Source: Diplosphaera chodatii (Eukaryota > Chlorophyta > Trebouxiophyceae > Prasiolales > Stichococcaceae). Taken from it: 64,000 bases of DNA. Location of the stretch: NCBI GenBank assembly GCA_032358165.1, contig JAALGY010000063.1:676984-740983 (forward strand). The letters run 5' to 3'. Each line of letters opens with the position of its first letter. The first letter of the stretch is position 1. Positions 26,001 through 36,461 of the stretch are shown piece after piece. The notes below the pieces were generated by a model that did no database searches, was not told where the DNA came from, and worked only from the letters and a program-made list of their open reading frames with translations. Made by a program: the position numbers and the translations under genes.

Positions 26001-27747
26001 GACCACCAGCAATGCGCCAGGACACCTGCTCGCAGATTGTGCGAGACAGGGCGCTGTCGCCCCAGGAGATACAAGCCATTGCAAGCTTCCTGTCGGATTC
26101 GGTGGCTGAGTTTGCTGGGCTGGCCAGCTCCGATGTCGCTCTCAAGGTGCGCCATTTTCAACATCGCGTAGTGCTTGTACCATGTGACTGTTATGGGCGT
26201 GTCAAACACATGCCTTCCTGGCATGCTGTTGCAGGGTCTCATAAGGCATTCGGAGGTGCTGGAGCGGGATGTCGCTGTGAATGGGGAGGCCAGCGAGGCG
26301 CTGCAGCGCATGCTGTCCCGCTCCATGTCGCTCGGCGAGGTGCGCCTTGTGAGTTTCACAGCGCTGCCGCCGGCGACACACTGTTTCAAGGTTTTGTGCG
26401 TTGGTTTTGCTATTGGAGAGATGGCGTATGGGTTGCAGACGTGTATCTGACAAATTGCCAGGGCTTACATCGAAGGTCAGGGTGCTCTGCTGACGTGTGT
26501 CTCGCTGCACTTGGATCGCAGGTTGCGGGTCATGCCTTCAATGATCTTGCCGAAGCGGACGCACAGCTGGTGCTGTACAGGTCAGTGATGCAACCATGTT
26601 CAGTGTGTTTGCCAAGCGTATACACGAATGCCGTGTGCAAACGACGCGAGCTGGCTCATGGGACGTGTTGACAATGCTCCCACTGAGGCAGCCACCTCAC
26701 ATGCACTGCAGGCGCGGCGTGCCGTCGACGCACTTCACACTCATCCTGCAAGGGCGCGTGCTGATTCACACGGGCGCTGAGGACTTCGAGCTGGAGTTGG
26801 GGCCCTGGTCAGTGCTTGGGCAGCGGGCCATGGTGTCGCCACGCTTTGAGCCGGTGAGCGGCCGACCAGTAGAACTTATACCACCTGCGAGCTATCTCTT
26901 GACAGTCGGATAGGGCAGGTGTTCACCCACTTTCCATGTTATTCCCAGCAACCTGATACTGCAGGATTTTGATGCCGTGGCGCTGCCGCCCTGCCGTCTG
27001 CTGCGCATCACCAGGACTGCATATGCGGGGGCGCTTGCAGCGTCACGACCCGGGGCGACACTCAGCCTGCCGGCGGTGAGCTGACCGCCTGCTGTTTTCT
27101 GCCAACAGGAGGCTACGATTGACACGCTTACTCTGGAAAAGGACACCTGCGAGACACTGGCCATTGCAGCTTCCTAGAGCCAAGGGTGCCTTGTCCTTCC
27201 TACAGCTTGTGCCACAACCAGCGCTGCCGACCGCCTCCCTTGTCAGGCACACCATTATGTGTGCTGCAGGCCGCCAAAAGGATACGAGGGAGCCCTTTGG
27301 ACGGTGACGGCGTACCAACGCCCACGGCCAGCGAGGTCGTGTCGCCGCAGGGCACCATCAGGGCGCAGCACATTGCAGCACGCCGCCCGACCATTCCGTC
27401 CACCTGGCGTGCCACCTTTCTGGCCGGGTGCGCTTTGTGCTCTTCACAGCCAAGACTGCTGCATGCTTCGCAGCAGCAGCCATTGACACATACATGCAAG
27501 TTGATGACTCGGAACAGCAACTTGATGACGGAAGCAACTGCAACACAGGGACGGGCGACCGCCCGCTGATGCTGTCAGCACCAAACACATGCCGCACGCG
27601 AGCCGCCCAGCAAACGGTGGCATGTCATCGCAGCAGCAGACGGTGGTGCCACCTCCTAGCGATACGGACATCTGCAGCATGGAACAGGGCGAGGACCCCG
27701 GGGCTGACGACGAGCCGTTGCTGACAAGCAAGCCCGCCGCCCTGTAG
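23012..27747 (+). CDS. CNNM/ACDP-type transporter with CBS pair
   Basis: CNNM proteins are membrane proteins linked to magnesium and other divalent-metal transport. Early exons: 23012-23057, 23173-23325, 23466-23497, 23611-23718, 23876-23971, 24067-24144, 24238-24325, 24459-24574, 24671-24765, 24868-24931 and 25046-25108; later ones are only partly resolved. The DUF21 membrane domain shows LPSLLIVGLILVPLCALFSG, LSLDLNGLK, LLLCTLLLGNT and STFLIVIFGE. The CBS pair follows: VHEIMTPLDEVFMLEKSL, YTRVPVYEGESRQNIVGILY, then VTGLITM...EDVLEELLQAE with ITDETDTWEE. A C-terminal cyclic-nucleotide-binding-like fold ends the conserved part (STHFTLILQGRVLIHTGAED, FELELGPWSVLG). The protein ends DDEPLLTSKPAAL before the TAG at 27745-27747. 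It could sit in the plasma or vacuolar membrane; nothing in the sequence decides this. Confidence 0.88.
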
Positions 27748-28266
27748 CTGATTCCGCGTCCGAGAACATCCCGAACTTGTGAACTGGCCTGCCGCATGCT
27801 GCAGCCCACGAAGTCGGAGCACTGTATAGTAGTAGGGTGCCGTGGGTCATCCTGGCCAAACTCTTGGATTCATGCTGATGAAGACGGAACACGCTTGTCA
27901 AGGGTAGTGTCGCTGCATGTATGCAGTACTACAGGCGGTGACTGCTTGTGCCACCTGCATGTGGAATCCCCGCTGCAAACCCGTCATGCAGCCGCCAGGC
28001 ACCCTGGAGCAGCCACCCCAAGCACAAGGGGAACAGAAGGAATCCTTCTATTCCCCTTGCCCGAAGCACGGTCCAGGGATGGTTAGTCCCCTGAATCCAA
28101 TGGACAGCGATCATGTGTGCCAGACTCGTGTTTAGCTCGCGCAGGACAGAAGATCTTGTGACACGTAGCACTTGTATGTGATTGGAGGACCCGAAGGCGG
28201 TCAACGCGCATGCGTGGGCCGGCCGCTGTGCATCTGGTGGGCCTCGAATAGAGTCAGCAAATCAGG
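27748..28266. other. Intergenic region, CNNM / PPR gene
   Basis: 519 bases between two same-strand genes. It holds the CNNM 3' UTR, the PPR promoter and the strong palindrome at 28025-28059. Nothing else recognised. Confidence 0.5.
28025..28059. repeat. 35-base near-perfect palindrome
   Basis: Left arm CAAGGGGAACAGAAGGA and right arm TCCTTCTATTCCCCTTG flank a single central A. Sixteen of 17 positions pair; only C28034 and A28050 do not. In RNA this would be a long hairpin with a minimal loop, about 280 bases downstream of the CNNM stop codon. Confidence 0.85.
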
Positions 28267-31200
28267 ATGGCTCCAATGCATCCTCTGTTGCCCACCCCGG
28301 AACATGCCATGGCAGTTGGCATGGGTGGCCTGCTGCTGGCACAGCGTGCCCCAGCCTTCCAACAACAGCTGCAGCAGCGTCAGCTGCCGCCCCAGCTGCA
28401 ACAGCAACGACAGCAGCGACTGCTGCCCTGGGCGCACGCCTCCGCTGGAGGATCATATCTGGTGCAGCAGCCTCAACAGCTTCCAGCATTCTGGAGCGGC
28501 CTGATTCCATCGCGTGGCGGGCTCGTGCCGTACCCGCTGCAGGTATGTGCAGCAAGTGCTCCCGCTGGCCTCGACCCTGTGCATCGCCCACTTCCTTGTT
28601 TCCCGTCGCTGCGCCTGAGCCGGCAGCAGTCACGCCTCGCGGTTGATCGGCTGTTGCAATGCTGCAAAGACTGCTGCTTTGGCGTCGTTGATTGTGCGCT
28701 GAAGATCACACCTGCTTTTCGCCCGGACACCTGGTGTCGGAAATATCTGGATCATTCAGCCTCAGGACACCGCTGTCGCTATCAGGCATCATGCGTGTGA
28801 TATTTGACGCCGATGGTCAGCTGAGCTGGCCTCAGGCGGGCGGCAAGCAGCTCTCAGCACCATGCATCCCTGTGACCAAGCCGGTCAAATGTCCTCTGGC
28901 ACGCCGACCCTCGGCCGAGATGGCGTCGTCTGTCAGCTCAGATGATACTGTCATACGCATAGCGAGTGCGGTGCTGTCAGAGGGCAGCGAATCCTCCTCC
29001 TCCCCCAAATCGCAATCGTCGCGCGAGGTACTTGCATGTGCAGGGCAATCGAAAGCATCACCTTCAGCTGCAGATCGCCCTTCAGTATTGCATGGCACAA
29101 GCCAAACGTGCATCCTGCTCATCAGTGGTCGGTCCGCTGCCGCGACGCAGCCATCACATGGCGCAATCCCTGCTGCATCATGCCAAGCAATCGACCGTTG
29201 TGGTGCACGCCCTCGCAGGCGGACTCGCTGCAGGGGCTGCCGCCCGCGCTGTACAAGCTGCTGGACCCGGCGGCGGCGGTGGAGCTGCCGCCGTGCGCCA
29301 ACCTGCCGCCGCTGGACAACCGGGAGCTGGACAAGCTGGTCGCCGGGCTGGGGCGCTCCAAGGCCACCTGGCGCCGCGCCCTCATGCTGCACCAGTGGCT
29401 GCAGGTGAGCTGTGTGGGTCCCCCCCTTCTGGTGGGTCAAGGCACCACACAACGCCTGCTGCTGGCCCCAACTGGACGGCGTGCCGTTGCGATGTGCTTC
29501 TACACCGCTTGCGGAGCCACCGCCGTGTGTGTGGCAGGCGTGCGGGCATGCGCCGGACGCGCGGCTGGCGACGACGCTCATCCGCGTGTGCAGCCAGCAC
29601 GGGCAGGCGCTGACGGCGCTGGGCCTGTACGACTGGATGCGCGCCGGCAAGGCGGCGGGGGGCGGCGCCCTCACGCCCACAGTCTTCACCTACACAGCCG
29701 CCATGCGGGCGGCTTTGGCCGGAGGCCTGCTGCCACGGGCCCTCCAAGTGCGTCTTTTTGCTTGCTGGTCCAATCCATTCGGCCCCTCTGGCAGTTGCTG
29801 TAACATCCACGTGTGCCTGGGAGAGGTGCAAGTGGTGAGGCACCGGCTTGGTGGCCTGATCAGCGTCCTCACCGCCATGCTGCTGATCAGGAGTCTGTTT
29901 GCGCCTTGTGCAGGTGTGGGATGATGCGGTGACGGACGGCTGCGAGCCGGACTGCCGCATGGCCACGACGCTGGTCGAGGTCTGCGCCCGCGCTGGCGAC
30001 ACCAATCGTGCGCTGGCCACCTACGACAGCATGGCGGTGCGCAGCTTTCGCTGGCCTTGGGCTTGGGTTGCCCTGGGCTCAGGAGGCACTTGCGTGGTGT
30101 GTGGACTGTGTGCTTCTAGACCTGAACGTGACTCACGGCTCACCTGACATTCTCGCACATAACTAGCTCAGCACTGAATCTCGTGATGTGAAACTGTTTA
30201 TGCCCTGGTGCAGGCTGCGCCGGCGGGCTCCCGCATGGCGCCATCGGTGCACGCGTACACAGCGGCAATGCGGGCGGCGGCGGAGGGCGGCCGGTGGCGC
30301 CGCGCGCTGGAGATCTGGGACGACATGGCGCGCGCCGGCTGCCGCCCCACTGGTGCTGCTTTGCTTTTCTTTGCAACTCCTCACCTGCCCGTTCAGACCG
30401 TCTTGTGCTGGGTGGTTGGGGATGAGGTGGCGTCGGGGCCCGGCACGCTGTCGGCTGGGGCCTCTGGTGGCTGAGGCCACCCTGTGTCCCTGCCTGCCAG
30501 GCCACGCCTTTGCGGCGGTCATCAGTGCGTGCGCGGCGGGGGGCGACTGGGTCCGCGGCGCCGCGCTGTTCGACGAGATGCGCGGCCGGTGGGGCATCAA
30601 GCCCGACGTGGTCTCGTGCACCGCCCTCGTCACGGCCTTCGGCACCGACGGCCAGTGGGCCCGCGCACAGCAGGTGTGTGTTTCGCCACTGTACTGCTGT
30701 GCACACCCCTGACCGGCAGTAGAGACAGCAGCCATCCAGTCTGCAGTCCATGTGGCACACTATGGCATGTCCTGGAAACGTTCTTTTCAGCCGTGTCCAC
30801 TGGCGCCGTGCTGCGGGTGCAGGTGGTGGACTGGATGCAGGGCGCGGGCATCCGCCCCAACGTGCGCACGTACACCGCGCTGGTGGGGGCGCTGGGCCGC
30901 GGCGGGCAGTGGGCCCGCGCCCAGGCGCTGCTGCGGTGCGCCGCGCCTTTACACCCACTGTGTGCTGCGTGCATCCGGCTGCCAGCACCCGGCCGGTGGG
31001 TGTCTCCTGACAGCACGTTGTTGAGACGGCCCGATGGCCCTGGGCTGCAGGGACATGCGCCGAGGGCAGCCGTGGGGCGGCAGCGCCGAGCCCAACGCCT
31101 ACACCTACTCCGCGCTGCTCAAGACCATGGGCGAGCAGGTGGGAGCCGCCGCGTCATCCTGTGCATGCCTCCTGTTCCCTCCATGATGTTGGTATCAGGG

Positions 31201-33070
31201 CCAGTGCCTATTGGTATATCGTCTCCTCAGAGATATATGTTGTAAACCTGTGGCAGCTTGCTAGCAGGTGGTTCGTGTCACAGGTTTCCTGTGCTTACAT
31301 CCCCCACACCATACTGTGATTGCAGGGCAAGTGGGAGTTGGCTGAGTCGGTGTTTGAGGAGCTGGAGGCCGAGGCGCTGGGTCGCCAGCCGTCCGGCGGC
31401 CCGCAACCTGCACGGCCGGACAACCCGCAGGCTGCAGAGCCGGCGCAACCGGCCACAGCGGCACCGGGCAACAACCTGTGGTCGGCAGCGGAGCTGAACG
31501 GCGCTCTGCCCGCCAGCCTGGGCTCCAGCTTCGGCGGCAGCGGCAGCAGCAGCGCCAGGTCCAGCAGCCCCGTAGCCATCGCCGGCGCCGGGTCCTTTAA
31601 CCCGCTGGAGGCCTACGGGCTGCTGCCCACAACACTCGCTGAGCAGGTGTGCAATGAGCTCTGTGGAAGTCACACCGATTGCCAGGCTGCTTGTTTACCA
31701 GCTCGCCTTTGGCTGCCAAGTGATCACCTTTTGCCCCGCACATGGTTGTTGACAGAGCCACCAGCGCGGCCCGCAGGTGCTGGACAGCCCCAAGCAGCGG
31801 CGGCTGCTGGCGGACTCGCTGCCGGACGACCTGCCGGGGCAGAGCAACTGCGGCGCGGCGGACGCCTCCACCGCCTCCTTCCCGGAGCCGGCCCCCGTGC
31901 AGGCTGCCGCCGCATGTGACCCCCTGGGCGACTGGCACCAGCCCGAGGCCTGTGGCGCATGCACTGGCAGCTCGACGAGCTCAGGTGAAGCGGCGCAGCG
32001 GCAACAGCAGAAGGGCGGCGCCCGCGGCCCGGCGCGCAGCCCCCTGAACGAGGTGGTGGCCGGCGCCATGATGCTGGCCTACGAGCGCGCCGGGCAGGTC
32101 GACAAGTGCGTCGGCATGCTGGAGCGCGCCCGCCGGCTGGGCATCTCGCCCAACGTGGTGATGGTCAACACAGCGATCAGCGCCCTGGGCAAGGCCGGAC
32201 GCCCCGCCGACGCCGCGGCCCTGTTCGCTGCGCACCCGGCGCCCGACGCCGTGGCCTACGAGACGCTCATCGCGGCGCACGGCCTGGCGGGCGACCCCGC
32301 CGCCGCCGAGGCGGCCTTCGAGGCCATGCGCGCCGCCGGCCACACACCCCGCGACTACGTCTACACCGCACTGGTGCGCGATGTTTTCAGGACTCCTGCC
32401 GGCATGCCCTCGGCACATGACAGCGTTTGCTGGGAGACCAACACCCTTCCCTGACGCATAGTAACCCAGCAGGGCATTCTGCTGATCCAGCGGCCTGGTC
32501 CCCACTTTTCAAATGCCGTCATGGCGCTGCAGGTGTCGGCGCACAGCTTTGCGGGGGAGTGGCGGTTGGCGCTGGACGTGCGCCGCCGCATGGCCGCCGC
32601 GGGCGCCCGCCCCTCGGTGCACGTGTACAACGCGCTGATAGCGGCTGCCGAGCGCGCCGGCCAGTTCGACGCGGGCCTGTCGCTGCACGCTGCCATGGCC
32701 GCCGACGGCGTGCACCCCGACTGCACCACCAGGTGAGACGGTGGATGCAACGATGCCCAGCAGGAGGGCTGATCCTCGCCTCCAACTGTCAGCCAGCTTG
32801 CACAGCAGTTGCTTGCCTTTCTTCACGAGTGTCTCGTCTCCCGCTGGGGCGCACGGTTTCCCGTCTATCTGGCAGCACAGTGCTCGGCCACTCCCGTGAG
32901 TTGGACGTTGGCCTAACAGAGCATGCATGGCCGCCAACTGTAGGCAGCTGCTGGCGGGCCTGGGCCGCGCGGGCGCCGCCTACGTGGGCGGCCAGCAGGT
33001 CGCCATCTCGGCGCTGTCCGCAGCCGTCGCTGCCGCCGGCAGCATGCTGATCCAGACTGGCGCATTCTGA
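28267..33070 (+). CDS. Long PPR-repeat protein, probably plastid or mitochondrial
   Basis: Pentatricopeptide repeats are helical pairs that read RNA bases; in algae such proteins stabilise or help translate organelle mRNAs. The N-terminal part is Gln/Pro-rich (28267 to about 28540), followed by a less conserved linker. From about 29220 repeats follow without a break. Examples are TTLIRVCSQHGQALTALGLY, FTYTAAMRAALAGGLLPRAL, TTLVEVCARAGDTNRALATY, HAFAAVISACAAGGDWVRGA, RTYTALVGALGRGGQWARAQ, YTYSALLKTMGEQGKWELAE, MVNTAISALGKAGRPADAAA and VYNALIAAAERAGQFDAGLS. I count about 11-13 motifs, broken by an Ala/Ser/Gly-rich insertion at about 31370-32040. The end is AGSMLIQTGAF with TGA at 33068-33070. 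TGTAA at 33126-33130 is a good polyadenylation signal. Start codon and first exons are approximate. The target RNA cannot be told. Confidence 0.85.
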
Positions 33071-33471
33071 GGCGCTCCCCACAACAAAGCAGCAGTGCCG
33101 CACCCCTCGATGCCCCTGGCTGTGCTGTAAGCTGTCATTGGCAGCTGGCATTGGTTCAGTGGGACAAAAGCAGGGTCTCAGCGAAGCCACCAGGTGGCTG
33201 CGCTGTCGGGCACAATGCTGCAACAGGGTCTGCTTGCATTAGAGATGCAAGGCTGCAGTCCAACGTTGGGTTGCTGCGCTGTGGTTTTAGGCCTAACGTC
33301 TGTGTCGTTCGCATCTTTGAAGGGGTTTCTTGTTGTGAAGGTATAAGGTTTGGGATCAGCGAACATTTATTAGTGCAAATGTTGTGCCTGGTTGGTGCAT
33401 CCTGCGCCTTATGTGTAAACGCCGATATGTGCACCGCATCTCCCTTTTGTACAGGGCTGACTACAACGAAA
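33071..33471. other. Convergent 3' ends, PPR / LSM11-like
   Basis: 401 bases between facing stop codons, with TGTAA at 33126-33130 for the PPR transcript. The stretch from about 33290 is T-rich on the plus strand. No further feature supported. Confidence 0.5.
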
Positions 33472-35911
33472 CTACCCCTGCAACTGTCTACTGGCTTGCT
33501 GAGCTGAAGTCCTCTGATCTGACTCCTCACGATTAGGTCCAGTCGAAGCACCGACAAGGCTGACAAGCACGATGTTGTCGCCGCGGACGAACACCTGTCG
33601 CAGTGACCGCCTCCGCACTTCCTGCTTGCGGCCCGACCGCCAGCGGCCCGAGGCAGCAGTGCCACCGCCGCCAGCGGGCTCTGAAACTGCTGGAGCAGGC
33701 CCTGCCGCAGGTCCCTCCGGCTCCCGCGCCGTGCTGAGGCTGGGCGTGAGGGGTCTCGTGGTTGGTGCTGAAGCTGCGGCGTCTGCGGAGTGTGCAGCAT
33801 CGGCTGTGCGCGGCGGCAGCTGCCGGCACACCCGCACCAGCACGGTGTACGCCTCCTCAACGTCGCGCAGGATCAGGTTCATGTGCTTGTCGAAGCCAAG
33901 CAGCGTGCCTGCACGATGCCATGGCTGTCGGGGCTGTTGACATGTAAACTTGCTGCTGGCATGCCTCTGATGCACACAGTTGTGAGCCCAGCCACCGCAT
34001 CCGCCAGCACTACGGGGGCGTGCGGTACACCATGGTGGCTCGCACCTGTGGCGACGCCCCGGACGCCGCGGGCGTGGCGCGTCACGACACGCACCGCCCT
34101 ACGCGCCTCGTACGCCTGCTTCAGCAGCATCAGCGGCCCAGCCTGCAGTGGCAGGTCGAGAGGTCTAAGAATGCAGGGCCAGCGCGAGACCCATGCAACT
34201 GGGCTGCTGCAAGGCAGATCCACGTTCTTGATAGCAAGTACCCTGCGTGTTCGAACACACCTTGATGGAAGCCGCGATGGTGTCCAAGGGCGCCTCCCTG
34301 GCTGCGGCCTTGGCAGCTGCCGCCGCAGCATTGCCCGTGCGGCTGCCCTGTGCCTCCCGGGCCAGCTGCGATTTCTGCGCCGAGACAAACAGGCAGTGGC
34401 TTGCAGCTGATCTGTCCTGTCAACTGGCTCACCACATCGGTGAGTTCAGATGCCGACAAAGCAAGGGTGGCGACAAAGCAACAGCTTGCCTACGAAAGTG
34501 TGCTGGTGTCGTGCTGGTTGCCTCACCGATGGCATGCTCCTGTCCACGGGCGGCAGCCAGTTCTCGTCTTCAGGAGGAAGCAGGTTGCGACACTGCATCA
34601 CGAAGTCGAGCGGTGCTGCCCTAGGGTTTGGCAGCTGTAGCCTGCGGCAATGAGCAGAGAGCCCTCAACCCGTGGCTGGGACGCACGACATGATGCATAC
34701 AAAAGCACGTGCAGGTGGGCACATAGCTTCGCCAATGTGCTGCAAGGCTCACGAGCAGCATCTGACTGATATCAGCCATCTCGGCGGCCTACCTTGCGGT
34801 GTACAGCGCCAGCAGGGCATCGAACTGCGGCGAGCAGAAGTCCAGCCGCGCATCATCCGCTTGCGGGCGTGGCGGATGCCGTGTGGGCGCTGCCTCAGGA
34901 CGTGGCTGCCCGGCTGCTGCATCCGGCGCACGCCTGCGCTGCTGATCATCTGGCGGTGCTGCCGGCGAGGAGCGCCTGCGCGGACCGTGCCGCATGTCGT
35001 CGGCATGGCCAGCTGCAGCACGGCCGGACTGCAGGCGATGCCGCGCGGAGCTGCTGTCACCGGACTGCCGCAGCCGCCGCTGCGGGCTGGCACTGCGGTC
35101 GCACGGTGACCGGCTTCGGTGGCGGCGGTGCCCGGGGGCAGGACTGCCCCGGCGCTGGCGCTCCCCCGCCGGCCTGCTGCGCTGACGACCGGATGTTCGT
35201 GCAGGCGACCGCCTGTCTGCACCCGAGTCGCGGCCGCCTGACCTGTGGCCGGAGCGGTCAGCATTGGGGGACCTGCCCCTGCTGCTGCCTCGCCTCCGGG
35301 CACTGTCGACACCGTCAGGGTTGCTGTGCTGCCGCTTGGGCACTGGACTGTGATGCCGCTGCCTGCTGTTGCTGTCCCGTGCGCTGCGCCTCCTCTCAGA
35401 CTGATCTGCGCTGCCGCTTTTCCTGGCAGCATCCCTGCCGCCCCGTGCTGCCAATGTAGCATCCAGGTCAGCGTCGTGTCGGCCTTCTGCCGCTTGCCGG
35501 CGGTGCTCTGTGCGGTGCTGGGCAGCAGTGCGGCTCCCCGACAACACTGCATCTACTGGGGTCGCTCGTATGGTGGCGCTGTAGCGGCTGCTGTGCTGTG
35601 TGGGCAACGGTTCTCCAGCTGTCGCAGCCTCTGACCAGTCATCACGTTTCGCCGCTGATGGCTCCGCTGCACAGTGTCGAAAGTACGAGTGAATCGCATC
35701 ATCGTGTGTATGCATGAGAGCACGGTGCACTCACTCCTCCACATACCAGCCAGACATGCTTACCAGCTGGTGCTTCGCCGTCCGATGGCTGCAGCTGGCG
35801 CTCGACATGGCCAAAGTACCGGCGGCCCCTGGGCAGGACGGGTGACGGAGGCAATGGCGACTGGCTGCCGCTATAGTCCAGCGACAGCTGACTGGCTTCA
35901 TCATCGCCCAT
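33472..35911 (-). CDS. LSM11-like U7 snRNP Sm protein with SR-rich insert
   Basis: In animals LSM11 replaces an Sm protein in the U7 snRNP, which cuts the 3' end of replication-dependent histone mRNAs. Six exons join in frame to 587 residues: 35911-35764, 35666-34793, 34620-34527, 34374-34261, 34142-34046 and 33908-33472. After MGDDEASQLSLDYSGS comes a long Arg/Ser/His-rich region (residues about 60-310). Then the LSM11 hallmark LDFCSPQFDALLALYTA is followed by the split Sm fold: VRVVTRHARGVRGVATG plus TLLGFDKHMNLILRDVEEAY (Sm1), a Pro/Ala-rich insertion, and LRQVFVRGDNIVLVSLVG (Sm2). Animal LSM11 has the same three pieces (FDPLLALY; GLRGVCTG...FDK...DVDETY; IFIRGENVLLV) in this order, with an insertion in the same place. 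An ordinary LSM or SmB protein would lack the N-terminal FDALLALY block and the long insertion. Confidence 0.82.
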
Positions 35912-36461
35912 GGTCTACACTATGGTACCGCTTCTGTGCCAGCCGCCAAGTGATCTATGCCAACTGCAGGATGTATCGATCAGCCCGCAGAACCATGAAG
36001 GGTCGCAGAACAGTCCTCTTGACATGAAGGCGTGCACGACCAGCCAGCAGCAAAGATCAGCGTCGCATGCATGTCTTCATCCCGCCGGCACGCAGCAGCT
36101 GTTATGGTGACCGCAGCCATGCAAAAGCATGAGAACGCTCGCACAACATGTGTGCTGCATGTCGTGATCAAACCGACTTATGAAGCTTGATCGCGGCGGA
36201 GTCGCTCAAGGGACGAAGCTGTCTTCAGCATGATGAAACTTCAAACATGACCGGGATGTCGAGCCGGTCAATCGGCGTTTGCAGCTTGCAGAATTTATTG
36301 AAGGAACAGCTTTTGATGCACACATAGAATCTCTTGTAGTCATTTCTCCGCTCTTGATTGCAGGGAGAGGCTGTGTCGGCTAGATCATCACCACGGATTG
36401 CGCAGCATGCAAATACACAAGTGATCTCGGATAGTTTCGACAAACCAAGGTACCAACAGGG
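35912..36461. other. Divergent promoter region, LSM11-like / NUP43-like
   Basis: 550 bases between divergent start codons, expected to hold both promoters. Checked for a tRNA around 36190 and found none. Nothing else supported. Confidence 0.5.

Noticed and set aside
34749..35730. A separate Arg/Ser-rich splicing factor
   Set aside because: The frame ends in FDALLALYTA, the LSM11 N-terminal block, and splices in phase to the Sm-fold exons, so it is an exon of the LSM11-like gene.
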